From: Nocardia anaemiae NBRC 100462
GTDB lineage: Bacteria > Actinomycetota > Actinomycetes > Mycobacteriales > Mycobacteriaceae
Length of the DNA: 64,000 nucleotides
Assembly: GCF_001612725.1 (NCBI RefSeq)
Contig: NZ_BDAZ01000017.1
Location: 124,001-188,000, forward strand
Reading direction: 5' to 3'
In this document: piece by piece, positions 1 to 8,752 of the stretch
Position numbering within the stretch: the first letter of the stretch is position 1
Layout: every line of letters begins with the position of its first letter
Notes under the pieces: generated by a model
What the model was told of the DNA's origin: nothing
Database searches by the model: none
The model's input: the letters and a program-made list of their open reading frames with translations, nothing else
Translations under genes and position numbers: made by a program

Positions 1-3000
1 TTTCTCGGCCAGACGGTCCCGCTGCGGCACCAACTGATCCAGCGCCTGCTCGTCGGTGAGCCCCGCGTACTGCTCAACCGTTCCGCGTGCGGTCGCCTCG
101 ACATGCTGCCGCAACGCCTCCACCGCGGCGGGCGGCAGGCCCGTCCGTTCCAGCAGACCGCCCAGCGGGTCGGCAGCGCCGTCCTGTTCGAGTGCGGCGA
201 TGGCTGCGGCGGGGATCCCCAGCACCCCCGCCAGGCGCGCGGCCGGGCCCGGCGAGTAGTCCGGCTGACCGACGTCCGTACTGCCCTGGTAGCGGAACGC
301 CTCAGCGGCGGCGAGAACGGCGGCCGGGTTCTCGGTGAGGTAGGCGTGGTGGCGGATGAAATCGGCGGTGGCGTGGCGGAGCGCGCGCTGTTGCAGTTCA
401 GGCACCAACGAGCCGAGGTCGTGGCTGGCCTCGACGAGGTTGTGATGTTTTTCCGGGGTGGGGTCGCTGCGATGAGCGGCGGCGGCTTGGTCGTAGCGGA
501 CCGCCGCCTCGCGTACCCCGTGCAGGTGCATTGCCTTGCGGATCAGCGCGTCCTGCGGCGACATCAGCGCCTGCGCGGCCCCGCGGTCCCCGTTGCGGGC
601 GGTGCGGTTCTTGGCCTGCTCATGAATGTAGGACTGCTCGGGGACTTCGGTCATCCACACGAACATGCCGCCCTTGGCCTGCACCGCCTCCGATACCGCG
701 ATATCGACACCGCGCTGGCCCTGCCGGTTGATCACCAGGATCTTGCCCTGCTCACCGGCGGCATCGAAGACCTTCTGCAACTGGCCTTCCCACTCCGCGC
801 CCCACCCGGCGATCCGGTCGGCGTCGACCGCCTCGATCGCCTCCCTCGGCACCCCCTTGCGCACCAACGCCTGCACCTGCCTGTCGACCAGGTCGTTGCG
901 ATGACACAAGATTTCCTGGGACCTGCCCCGGCCTCCCTGCCACACTCTGTGCGCGCCTTCGGCGATCGCGCTCAGCTTGGCGCGGGTATTCGCCACCACC
1001 TCGGGGGCGCCCTCCATCAACCGCTGCTCCTTTGCCCGGTCGACTCGGTGCGCTTCTTCCAGACCGTAGATCTTTTCCAGCACGGGGTTGAGGTCCGCGA
1101 GCGTGCCGGAGGCGCCGGTGACCTCATCGAAAAACCGGTCCTGCGGGCGTCCTCCCGTGCGATAGATTTCCACCGCGTTGATGGTCTTGGCCGAGTCGGC
1201 GTCGGCGCGCACCACGATCTGATGCTGCTCGGCGCTCATGTTGATGGCCTCGGCCGCCCGAATCTCCTTGGCCTCCACGGCCTGAGCCAGGCTCGCCTTA
1301 CCCTGCTCGGCGCTCCACCGTGATTCGCTCGAGGTCGTCGGGTTGCGTTGCAGACCGTGTTCGCCCTGATCGATGATGACGATCTTGCCCGCATCCATCA
1401 CGTAGTGGGTGCTCTTGCGGCAGGTGAATTCCGCAGCGGCGGCCATCTCGAGCCGCGACAACCCCATCCCTGCCAACCACTGTTTCCCGCCGGGAAGCGC
1501 CTCGACCTTCTCCCGTCCCCCCGGCGTCAATTCCGCCCGACCGTCGTACCAGAACTCGTGCTCAGGAGTTCCGTCTGGATACTCGCCGACTTCTTCGATG
1601 ATCCGCGTGAGACCGAAATCCTCATGCGACAGCGTCCCTTTCGCCAGCGCCTCGGCGAGGAAATCGTGCGCGGCGAACACCTCGCGTGCCGTCGCCTCTG
1701 GCGCGGCCCGCTCCACCCCTTCCGACCGGAGGAACTGCCTCTCACCACGGTCGATGATCCCGTCCATCTCATCGATCAACGCGTGGCGCGGCGGCCGGTG
1801 ACCGGCGTTGCACAGATGCCCGACCGTTTCGCCGGTGGCCACCACGACGGCCGGGCGACCGTCGGTGACCGGCCCGAAACCGCGCTGCTGGTCGGCACGG
1901 AACACGTCGATCCCGAAATCGGCCAAAAGCTGTCGATACCTGGTGAATTCGCGGTGGGCCAGCCCATCGGTCGTCGTCACCAGAAGACAGTCACCGTGAC
2001 GCACCGCGCGCTGCATCGCCGCCGCCATGAACATCAGCGACTTGCCTTCGCCCGGCTTCATCTCCACCGGACGCCTGTCCAGCGCGTGCAACCCCTCCGC
2101 CTGCTCGACCCGTAATACCATCCCCCCGGGTACGGCGTCGCTGATCGTGCCGCGCCGAATGATCTCCGTCGTCGCGATCATCGACTTTCGCGCGTCGGTG
2201 TCGAACAATCCGGCCCTCAACACCTCGTCCGGAAGGTTGCACAGCCGCAGCTGCTCCGGAACCTGATCACCAGAACTGGCGTGGAAGTCGGCCAACAACT
2301 CCACCGCGTGGTCACGCGCGCTCGGCGCAGGCGAACCGGCACTGTCGACCGGATCCGCGGCCGGGGCGGCCGACACCTCGTCGCCCGTTGCATCAGCCAG
2401 GACGCTCCGCTCCGCCGTGAGAGCGTGCTCCTCGTTGCCCGGCAACCGGTGTTCCCCCGCGGCAGGGGTTTCGGCGTCGCCGGTGCCCGTGGCCGGGCGG
2501 GCGTCAACCGGGGTCTGGTGGCGGGTTTCATCCTTCCCGGTGTTGCCTTGCTCGTGGTTCGCTGATGATCGGTGTTCGGCGGCGGCAGGTGTTTCGGGCC
2601 CCGTGCCGACCTGACGGGTCGAAACCTTCTGCGGCGCAGAGGTTTCCGCGCCTGCCCTGATCGGTCGTGGCGCTGTCGCATTCGTGTGGGCAACCGGTTC
2701 GCCCCGCTGTGGACCCGTCTCAGAACGCGCCGCCGACCCGGCCGCAGAGTCGACTCCGACCTGAGGACGGCCAGTCGCCGCATTGTGTGGCATCGAGCTC
2801 GATGCCGCGGGCGGCCGCGATTCGCCGGACTTGACCGGCGCGGTGTTTTCGCGCACTCCGGCCGCTGGCACTTCCGGCCGCGTGCCCGCGGCGGCCACCG
2901 GATCCGGAGTCGACGCCCACGCCGCCTTCGCAGCCTCCCACGCCTGCTTCGATTCCGCGGATACCTCGACCGGCGGCAGAGCCGCGGTGTCCTCGCCGCG

Positions 3001-4068
3001 TACGGCTGCGGGCCGGTCGGGCCGGGTGAAAGCGCCACCGCCGTCGATCATTGCCCCCGTCGGCGCACCCGATCCCGGGCGAGCCAGGGCGTGAGCGTGC
3101 ACGACCCCAGCGAAACCGCCGTTGAGCAACGGTGCCAGCACATGATCGAAATGGTCCGGCCAGCCGGTCACCAACGCCGCCGCACCCAAACCGGCCACCG
3201 CGCCCGCAGTGCCGTGCACCAATCCGAGCGCCAACCGGCTGCCCTCGATCCGGGGAATCATCTTCGGCGCGAACCGGCCCGCGACCATGCCGCCCACCGC
3301 ACCACCCGCACCAGCCAGGGCCGCGACTTTGATCGATGTCAGATCGATGCCAGTCGGATTCTCGCCGTTCGAGCCGATCACGGCGAGGGTTCGATCACCG
3401 GAGGCGGCCTGCAGCGCCTGCACACCCGCGTCGACACTCACCGGAAGCGCGGCGGCCTTGGCCAACGTGACAGGCAACTGCAGCGGCCCCAGTGCCGACA
3501 GCCGGGCGGCCGTCCGCGTCGCGCCGGTTCTGAACGCCTGGTCCAGGCCCGCACGCATCACCGCGACAGTGCCGCGCCCCTCGATCAGCATCGACTCCGC
3601 CACCGGCACCGCCGCCACTTCCCCGGCAGGACCAGCCGCCGCGGCAGCGGACAGCACACCGAAGATCCGCCACGCCAACTCGATACCGAAAACGAACATC
3701 ACACACAGCGTCTTCTCCGCATCGTTGGCGGCCGCCTGCACCTGATCGGCCAGGGCCAGCGCGTCGTCACCGAGCCTGGCCGCACCATCCCGGTGTAACC
3801 CCAATGTCTCGCGCAGCCGTTCGCCGAGGATGCCCACCGAGTCCTCGTGTGCCAGAAGCTCTTTCGTATCCTCCGAGCGATCGCTCAGCGCGGCTGCCTG
3901 CGCACGGAACTCCGCGGCCATCCGACGCATCCCGGAAATATCGGCACGCGGCAGCTCTCCCCCGAACACCACCATCTCGATCGGACGGCGCACCACAGCA
4001 GGCAGGCTCTCGAACGAATTCCGCAGCTCCACAACAGGGTTCAGCGACAACGAACCGTCCACCGGCAC
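1..4068 (-). CDS. CpnT-like N-terminus fused to SecA-like DEAD motor (3' end outside window)
   Basis: About 1,356 residues are visible; the C-terminus lies beyond the window. Residues ~1-200 resemble the WXG100-like N-terminal domain of CpnT-type type VII effectors (helical, with FGGELPRADISGMRRMA and then a hydrophobic AWRIFGVLSAAAA stretch). Residues ~330-620 are a Pro/Ala/Glu-rich linker. From ~residue 640 the protein reads as SecA: EMKPGEGKSLM (Walker A, ~671), IDEMDGIID (Walker B, ~766), a region like the SecA GMTGT motif (VTGASGT), GQRGVDIAV for SecA GRGTDI (~1119) and NRTARNGDRG for the SecA Q-R-GR-GR-GDPG motif (~1155). The likely start is GTG at 4068 (alternative 4062), only three bases after the in-frame TAG of the upstream gene. 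It is too divergent and in the wrong context to be housekeeping SecA. An ESX-linked effector or accessory motor is the inference. Confidence 0.8.
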   Translation of the reverse strand, partial: MPVDGSLSLNPVVELRNSFESLPAVVRRPIEMVVFGGELPRADISGMRRMAAEFRAQAAALSDRSEDTKELLAHEDSVGILGERLRETLGLHRDGAARLGDDALALADQVQAAANDAEKTLCVMFVFGIELAWRIFGVLSAAAAAGPAGEVAAVPVAESMLIEGRGTVAVMRAGLDQAFRTGATRTAARLSALGPLQLPVTLAKAAALPVSVDAGVQALQAASGDRTLAVIGSNGENPTGIDLTSIKVAALAGAGGAVGGMVAGRFAPKMIPRIEGSRLALGLVHGTAGAVAGLGAAALVTGWPDHFDHVLAPLLNGGFAGVVHAHALARPGSGAPTGAMIDGGGAFTRPDRPAAVRGEDTAALPPVEVSAESKQAWEAAKAAWASTPDPVAAAGTRPEVPAAGVRENTAPVKSGESRPPAASSSMPHNAATGRPQVGVDSAAGSAARSETGPQRGEPVAHTNATAPRPIRAGAETSAPQKVSTRQVGTGPETPAAAEHRSSANHEQGNTGKDETRHQTPVDARPATGTGDAETPAAGEHRLPGNEEHALTAERSVLADATGDEVSAAPAADPVDSAGSPAPSARDHAVELLADFHASSGDQVPEQLRLCNLPDEVLRAGLFDTDARKSMIATTEIIRRGTISDAVPGGMVLRVEQAEGLHALDRRPVEMKPGEGKSLMFMAAAMQRAVRHGDCLLVTTTDGLAHREFTRYRQLLADFGIDVFRADQQRGFGPVTDGRPAVVVATGETVGHLCNAGHRPPRHALIDEMDGIIDRGERQFLRSEGVERAAPEATAREVFAAHDFLAEALAKGTLSHEDFGLTRIIEEVGEYPDGTPEHEFWYDGRAELTPGGREKVEALPGGKQWLAGMGLSRLEMAAAAEFTCRKSTHYVMDAGKIVIIDQGEHGLQRNPTTSSESRWSAEQGKASLAQAVEAKEIRAAEAINMSAEQHQIVVRADADSAKTINAVEIYRTGGRPQDRFFDEVTGASGTLADLNPVLEKIYGLEEAHRVDRAKEQRLMEGAPEVVANTRAKLSAIAEGAHRVWQGGRGRSQEILCHRNDLVDRQVQALVRKGVPREAIEAVDADRIAGWGAEWEGQLQKVFDAAGEQGKILVINRQGQRGVDIAVSEAVQAKGGMFVWMTEVPEQSYIHEQAKNRTARNGDRGAAQALMSPQDALIRKAMHLHGVREAAVRYDQAAAAHRSDPTPEKHHNLVEASHDLGSLVPELQQRALRHATADFIRHHAYLTENPAAVLAAAEAFRYQGSTDVGQPDYSPGPAARLAGVLGIPAAAIAALEQDGAADPLGGLLERTGLPPAAVEALRQHVEATARGTVEQYAGLTDEQALDQLVPQRDRLAEK

Positions 4069-4071
4069 CGC

Positions 4072-5619
4072 CTACCCCGGCCGAGAAGCCGCGTCGACCA
4101 GTACCGCGTGCAGTGTCTTCGCTTGGATGCGGGCCGCAGTTCCGCGCAGCACCACCTCGGCGAATGCGGCGCCGAATGCCCTACTCACGTCGAACCCGCC
4201 TGCGGCCGTGGGATCCCCGGTCAACTCGGCACGCCAGTGCTGATAACCGCGCACCACCTCGGCGAGTGTGCGGTGTCGTCCCGGTTCCAGACGCAGGTAC
4301 TCCGCCACCAGGACGCGCTGCGCCCGCCTGCGCGCGAAACCGCCACCGGCGCCATCGAGTGCCGGGCCGAACTCACGTAACGTCGCCGCGTAGATATCCG
4401 ACTCGGTTCCGGTGACTTCGCTCGGCTGCTGCGCGGTCCGCTGGTCGAGAGTGATCGAGCGAGCTGGGCCCCCGGGGCCGTGTGGTTCGGAACTCCACCG
4501 CACCAAGCCCGCTTCGGCGCCGAGTTCGGCCACCGCGACGACATCCAGGACGATCACCGGGTAGTCGGTAAGCACCCGGTCCACCGCGGCCACGAACTCA
4601 CGCACCGCCGACACCTGCAGGCCGGGTGTATCGAATCCGGCCACCCGCACACCGTGGTGATCGGCCAATCTGCGTGCCAGCCATCCGACCACGGGATCGG
4701 AAACCGGTCGGCCTTCGGAACCGCGCCGATCACGCCCGCGCGGTTCGTCGGTGGGCTTGTTCGGTCGCGGCGGGGAACCGTACCGAGGGCTGGGGGAACT
4801 CGGCTGAGCGCCCGCGGCCGAGCCGGGTGTCGGGGGCCGTTGCCCGGTCCACGGGGTATCTCGCCGCCCGACATCGGCCGCTGGCCACGGTCCAGATGCC
4901 GCGCCCAGGGACCGGGCGGCGTTCCGGGTGGCAGCCGGGGGCAACGACCAAGAGGACGGGGGCGACACCCGGCGACCGGACTCACCGGCTGGGTCGCCGG
5001 GTTTGCCTCTGCCCTCTCGACCTGCCCGATCCGACCCCTGGGCTGTTCGATCCGAAGAATCCGGGCGCCGCGGACCGCCCTGCGGTGTTGACTGTTCCGC
5101 GGCAGCCTCGGGCGACCGCCGCCCGCCGGGCGCGGACCGTTCGGTCGGCTGCGCCCGGTCCGTGGGATGCGCTTGGCCTCCCACTGCCGAAGAGGTCGCC
5201 GCCGGATCGTATGTCCCGGATGAATGCTCGTCGGCGACCGCTGGCGTGCCGACGGGGTCATCCGACCGCTGCGCAGCAAGACGCCCGATGTTCGGCTCGA
5301 TGTCCCCGGCTGTGGCGCCTACCCGGCTGGCAAGATAGGCGTCCTGCGCCTCGAATTGGCGTGCGGCGTCGATGATTCCGGCGGCCGTGCCGTGCAGGCT
5401 CTCCGCCATTTCCCGCACATTCGCCAGCAACTGCTCGGCGTGCGGCTTGAACTCCTTGGCGAATGCCAGGCCGATATCGTCGTCGCCCCAGCTGCCTTCG
5501 GACTGCACCACACAGTCCCGCAAACTCGCATAGGTCTGCCCCACCTGATCACCGAGTCCGGACAGCCGCTCTCCCCGATTTCGCAGACTATCCGGATCCA
5601 ACCGGACCTCAGCGTTCAC
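4072..5619 (-). CDS. WXG100-like N-terminal protein with Pro-rich middle and degenerate zincin-like C-terminus
   Basis: The product is 515 residues. Residues 1-110 form a WXG100/ESX-like helical hairpin containing SWGDDDIGLAFAKEF, as in proteins exported by type VII secretion. Residues ~130-300 are disordered and rich in Pro, Gly, Arg and Ser. Residues ~300-515 form a second globular domain whose ATLREFGPALDGAGGG stretch matches the position where related actinobacterial toxin-type proteins carry an HExxH metallopeptidase helix, but both His are missing here (inference from remembered family sequences). The ATG start lies at the edge of a 243-bp divergent gap shared with the XRE regulator. 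It ends with TAG immediately before and in frame with the SecA-like gene, so the two are almost certainly one operon. A secreted effector or chaperone partner is likely; an exact function is not known. Confidence 0.75.
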   Translation of the reverse strand: MNAEVRLDPDSLRNRGERLSGLGDQVGQTYASLRDCVVQSEGSWGDDDIGLAFAKEFKPHAEQLLANVREMAESLHGTAAGIIDAARQFEAQDAYLASRVGATAGDIEPNIGRLAAQRSDDPVGTPAVADEHSSGTYDPAATSSAVGGQAHPTDRAQPTERSAPGGRRSPEAAAEQSTPQGGPRRPDSSDRTAQGSDRAGREGRGKPGDPAGESGRRVSPPSSWSLPPAATRNAARSLGAASGPWPAADVGRRDTPWTGQRPPTPGSAAGAQPSSPSPRYGSPPRPNKPTDEPRGRDRRGSEGRPVSDPVVGWLARRLADHHGVRVAGFDTPGLQVSAVREFVAAVDRVLTDYPVIVLDVVAVAELGAEAGLVRWSSEPHGPGGPARSITLDQRTAQQPSEVTGTESDIYAATLREFGPALDGAGGGFARRRAQRVLVAEYLRLEPGRHRTLAEVVRGYQHWRAELTGDPTAAGGFDVSRAFGAAFAEVVLRGTAARIQAKTLHAVLVDAASRPG

Positions 5620-5797
5620 GTCCCACCCCGTCGGTCAGACTCGGCCGCTGCTACGCATTCGGAACCGTCGCGGTTGCCCCACCTGTTCTCCCTTCGGAAC
5701 CCCCGCCCGCGCATGACGCCAACCACGTCAACATATGTGACGGTGGCGTCGAATCTCATTCACACCAGTTGATACCCCGATTGCACCATGCCTGTCA

Positions 5798-5826
5798 TTG
5801 TCTGTCAACGGGCGTCAAGCGATAAT
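5798..5826 (+). promoter_or_regulatory. Predicted promoter of EspR-like gene
   Basis: A -35 element TTGTCT (5798-5803), a 17-bp spacer and a -10 element GATAAT (5821-5826) precede the GTG start by about 37 bp. The spacer and flank carry repeated GTCAA/TTGAC words, a plausible autoregulatory site. The -10 and most of the spacer are conserved in the second copy near 9855. Confidence 0.5.
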
Positions 5827-5979
5827 GGTTGGGAACCATTCCAGTTGACGGAAAGGCGATCGGTGGAGGAAGACGAAGCACCCTCGACGTTGGCGTCGAA
5901 ATTGACCCATCTGTTCGACGTCGTACGCAGGCCCGACGGTCGCGAGTTCAGCAACGAGGAGGTCGCCACCGCGGTCACC
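5802..5979 (+). repeat. Duplicated XRE promoter/N-terminus, copy A
   Basis: This stretch is highly similar to 9837-10008. It covers the spacer and -10 box, the ribosome binding site and the first ~39 codons of the EspR-like gene. It ends in CCGCGGTCACC, an 11-bp word that recurs at 6224-6234 and marks the deletion end points seen in copy B. Confidence 0.85.
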
Positions 5980-6297
5980 CGCGACCAAGAGGTGAAGATG
6001 TCGGGCTCGTATGTCTGGTATCTGCGCACCGGCCAACGAGACAACCCCACCTTCCGACACCTGAGCGCACTGGCCCGATTCTTCGGAGTTCCCCCCGCCT
6101 ACTTCTTCGACGACGAAACCAGCCGCGAAGTCGATGCCGAGCTAGGCCTACTGGCCGCCATGCGCGACGCGGGCGTCCGCGATGTGGCACTACGAGCCGC
6201 CGGACTATCCGCCGAAAGCCTGGCCGCGGTCACCGACGTCATCAACCGATTCCGCCGATTGGAGCGACTACCCGCAGGCCGTACCAACGACCAATAG
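5863..6297 (+). CDS. EspR-like XRE family transcriptional regulator
   Basis: The product has 144 residues from GTG 5863, chosen because GGAAAGG lies eight to nine bases upstream. It aligns along its length with mycobacterial EspR: a short N-terminal arm, a helix-turn-helix with VKMSGSYVWYLRTGQRDNP (compare EspR ...YLSQLRSGNRTNP), then ARFFGVPPAYFFDDE and a C-terminal dimerisation helix with MRDAGVRDVALRAAGLS. EspR family members are DNA-binding, often nucleoid-associated, regulators of cell-surface and ESX genes. Here the gene is divergent from the WXG100/SecA-like pair, which suits a link to type VII functions. In this window the ImmA/IrrE gene that follows the second, damaged copy is the likely original neighbour. 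Only a five-codon relic of that gene start (ATGCGGACC) remains directly after this copy. Confidence 0.88.
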   Translation: MEEDEAPSTLASKLTHLFDVVRRPDGREFSNEEVATAVTRDQEVKMSGSYVWYLRTGQRDNPTFRHLSALARFFGVPPAYFFDDETSREVDAELGLLAAMRDAGVRDVALRAAGLSAESLAAVTDVINRFRRLERLPAGRTNDQ

Positions 6298-6336
6298 CTG
6301 CCATGCGGACCCGGGGGGTCGGCGAATCGTGAAGTG

Positions 6337-7593
6337 TCAGACCACAATCGGGTTGTCGGGAGCCACGTTGTCGACGGGCTCGACGGTGGTGAAAACCGGA
6401 ATCGTGCGCGAGGCCGCCAAATAGGGGGTGCCCTCGGTATATCCGGTGCCACTGGCACCGCCGAGCATGCGCACTGCCAGTCGATAATGAGTGGTGCGCC
6501 AGCGGAGCAGAGCGGCCGAGAAGTTTGCCATCACTTCCGCCAGCCGGGCCAGCTCGGGTCCGGCGATGTCGCCCGAGCGGCTGGCAATGGTGAAGGCATC
6601 GTCGAGCGTGCATCCCTGACCGGCGAGAACCCGGTCGCGAACCTCAGGCACCGAGTGGTATGCGGGTGACTCGACCCGCTCGGCGTCCGGACGCCGACAC
6701 AGCGACTCGACGAGCTTGTAGCTTCGCGACTGGATCGCGCTGGCGCCCTCGGTGAACTGACGGAAAGTCCGGAAGGACTCGATCTGCATCGTGGCAAGCA
6801 TCGAGAACAGCGGTGCCGCCTCGCGCAGTGCAGTCGTCGAGTTGCTGATGAAGTGGATAGCTCGGCTCACGTCGCCGGCGGTCAGCGCTGCCACAGCACC
6901 GCGCAGGTGCATGGCCACAAGCGTGAAGATTGTCTCGAAGGTCTGCAGCACCCGAAGAAACAGGTACTCGTCGTGCATGGTGTAGACCGGCAGGATACTC
7001 AGCTCGAGCACCCGCCGCTCGGCAAAGGACATGTCGGCGTGCACGAATGCGCTGACTTGCTGCGCCCGCTCGACTGGCTCGTCGGCGGTCAACCCGCGAT
7101 CCAGTGCCAAGCGCGTCAGCGCTGGCCGGAGCGCACGCAATCCATGCCGAATCCGCTTGTCGACCACATTCCGTGGCGGACGCATCGTCGGCAGCAGTGT
7201 GGTTCGGTCAGCTATCGCGGCCAGTTCGAAGGCCAGAACATCCGCGAGAAGTTGCACAGTGCGCCGATCACACCGAGACCGCGCGAAAAGCGCCTGCTCT
7301 ATCGGGTCATCGATGACGGGCAGTTCGAGCAGCCGCAGCGCCAGGTAAGTCGGATAGCTATATCGGTTGTCCCGTTTATCCAGCGCACAGTCCAGAAATG
7401 CGGTGAGGACTCGTATCGGTGGCCAAGGACCACCGAGCCGGGGCAGTACCGCGCGGGCCTGGTCGAGTAGTTCCAACGTGTCGGTGGGCACGAAATGCTT
7501 GCCGACACTGTGATACCCGCCGAGAACCGCGTCGTAGGGGAATCGTTCAGCGGCTGGCACGCATAGCCACGACTCGAGTTCAGCGGTCGACAT
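6337..7593 (-). CDS. Tryptophan 2,3-dioxygenase-fold (PrnB/TDO superfamily) protein
   Basis: The product has 418 residues from ATG 7593, which has GGAAAGG seven bases upstream. Residues ~225-405 carry the heme-dioxygenase pattern: HDEYLFLRVLQTFETIF, then SFRTFRQFTEGASAIQSRSY, and WRTTHYRLAVRMLGGASGTG with TEGTPYL, corresponding to the TDO segment with the proximal His and the GTGGSSG loop. An extra N-terminal region of ~200 residues is not seen in classic TDO. It is the last gene of a three-gene minus-strand operon with a PLP enzyme and a smaller TDO. TDO opens the indole ring of L-tryptophan using heme and O2. This paralogue may act on a modified tryptophan or indole, as dedicated family members do in natural-product pathways, but its substrate cannot be read from sequence. 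Confidence 0.7.
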   Translation of the reverse strand: MSTAELESWLCVPAAERFPYDAVLGGYHSVGKHFVPTDTLELLDQARAVLPRLGGPWPPIRVLTAFLDCALDKRDNRYSYPTYLALRLLELPVIDDPIEQALFARSRCDRRTVQLLADVLAFELAAIADRTTLLPTMRPPRNVVDKRIRHGLRALRPALTRLALDRGLTADEPVERAQQVSAFVHADMSFAERRVLELSILPVYTMHDEYLFLRVLQTFETIFTLVAMHLRGAVAALTAGDVSRAIHFISNSTTALREAAPLFSMLATMQIESFRTFRQFTEGASAIQSRSYKLVESLCRRPDAERVESPAYHSVPEVRDRVLAGQGCTLDDAFTIASRSGDIAGPELARLAEVMANFSAALLRWRTTHYRLAVRMLGGASGTGYTEGTPYLAASRTIPVFTTVEPVDNVAPDNPIVV

Positions 7594-7624
7594 CAGAGCC
7601 TTTCCGTCTATGCAAAAGAAAAAT

Positions 7625-8752
7625 TCAGAACGTACGCCGGATTTCGCGCAGGGCTGCACATAGGGCGGTGATGTCCGCATCATTGCTGTAATAGTGAAAT
7701 GACACCCTGACCACGTCATGACGTGGGCTGACCGCGATGTCATGTCCGGCCAGTCGGCGACCCAGTCCGGCGGGATCGCCGTCGATAATTCCTATATGTG
7801 CTCCACGGCGCTCGATCGGGACGGCGCACACACGCTCACCTTGTGCGCTCAATTGCTCGCGAGCCAGTTCGCCCAGGCGCCCTACATGATTGCGAACAAG
7901 TGCGAGATCCAGATCACCGACAAGCTGTAGCCCCGCCACGGCGGCATAGCATGCCGACACGGCCGGTGTACCGGTTTCGAATCGCGCCGCCGATGCCGGG
8001 AAGTCCAATTGGAAGGGGTTGAAAGCATACGGGTCGACTCGCCCGAACCACCCTGTCAGAGTCGGTATGCGGTCGGAATTCTCAGGCGCACGGGCGTAGA
8101 GGAAAGCGAGGCCGGGCAAGCCGAGTAAGTACTTCGAAGTCCCCGCAACGAGGAAATCGCAGCCGAGGCTTCCGACGTCCACGGGATCCACACCGATCGC
8201 CTGATAGGCATCGACGAATACTTCGGCACCGGCCGCGTGCGCAGCCTGGACCACTTCCATGACCGGTAGCCGGGCGGCGTGCTGATAACTGATCAAAGGC
8301 ACCGAAACCAAGCGGGTTGTCCGGTCGATGAGCGCCGTGAAACTATCCACGGTATGACCGGCGTCGACAACCTCGGCGCCGCATTGCCGCTGGGCACGCC
8401 AGACATGGGCAATAGACGGAAATTCGGCTGTTGTGGTAACGATACGAGGGCGAGCTTGCCAGCTTCGCGTAGAAGCGACCTGGAAGGCGCCGATCGATGC
8501 GTTGGGAACTACCGCCACTTGGTCCAACCGCGCACCGATCAGTGCCGCAAATCGCTTTCTTGCCATACTGATCTGGTTCTCGAATGCCTCCCAGGCCGCG
8601 CCGGGACGGGTCATCTCCTCCAGCATCCGCGCCAACGCACCATCGAGCTCCACCGAACGAGCCCCAACGCTGCAACTTGCCAGATGTACTGCGCGTCGCA
8701 AAATCGGAAAGTGAGATCGGAATTCCTCGGGAGCGATCGGCCGACTACTCAT
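7625..8752 (-). CDS. Kynureninase-like PLP enzyme (class V aminotransferase fold)
   Basis: The product has 375 residues from ATG 8752, preceded by GGGAAG at seven bases. It overlaps the end of the upstream TDO gene by eight bases, so translational coupling is expected. Fold-type I markers are EVFVDAYQAIG (Asp pairing with the pyridine nitrogen) and AGTSKYLLG, where Lys is the PLP Schiff-base residue, followed by a C-terminal small domain with VRVSFHYYSND. Between two TDO-type genes the best reading is cleavage of kynurenine or a derivative to anthranilate and alanine. An isopenicillin-epimerase or desulfurase-like activity in the same family cannot be excluded. No formylkynurenine formamidase is present in the cluster. 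Confidence 0.7.
   Translation of the reverse strand: MSSRPIAPEEFRSHFPILRRAVHLASCSVGARSVELDGALARMLEEMTRPGAAWEAFENQISMARKRFAALIGARLDQVAVVPNASIGAFQVASTRSWQARPRIVTTTAEFPSIAHVWRAQRQCGAEVVDAGHTVDSFTALIDRTTRLVSVPLISYQHAARLPVMEVVQAAHAAGAEVFVDAYQAIGVDPVDVGSLGCDFLVAGTSKYLLGLPGLAFLYARAPENSDRIPTLTGWFGRVDPYAFNPFQLDFPASAARFETGTPAVSACYAAVAGLQLVGDLDLALVRNHVGRLGELAREQLSAQGERVCAVPIERRGAHIGIIDGDPAGLGRRLAGHDIAVSPRHDVVRVSFHYYSNDADITALCAALREIRRTF

Noticed and set aside
103..1323. Long plus-strand open frame of ~400 codons
   Set aside because: It is the shadow of the SecA-like minus-strand gene, whose motifs are unmistakable; the plus-strand translation has no family features.
1..4068. Housekeeping secA
   Set aside because: The WXG100/CpnT-like leader, ESX-type partner and strongly changed SecA motifs do not fit the essential translocase.
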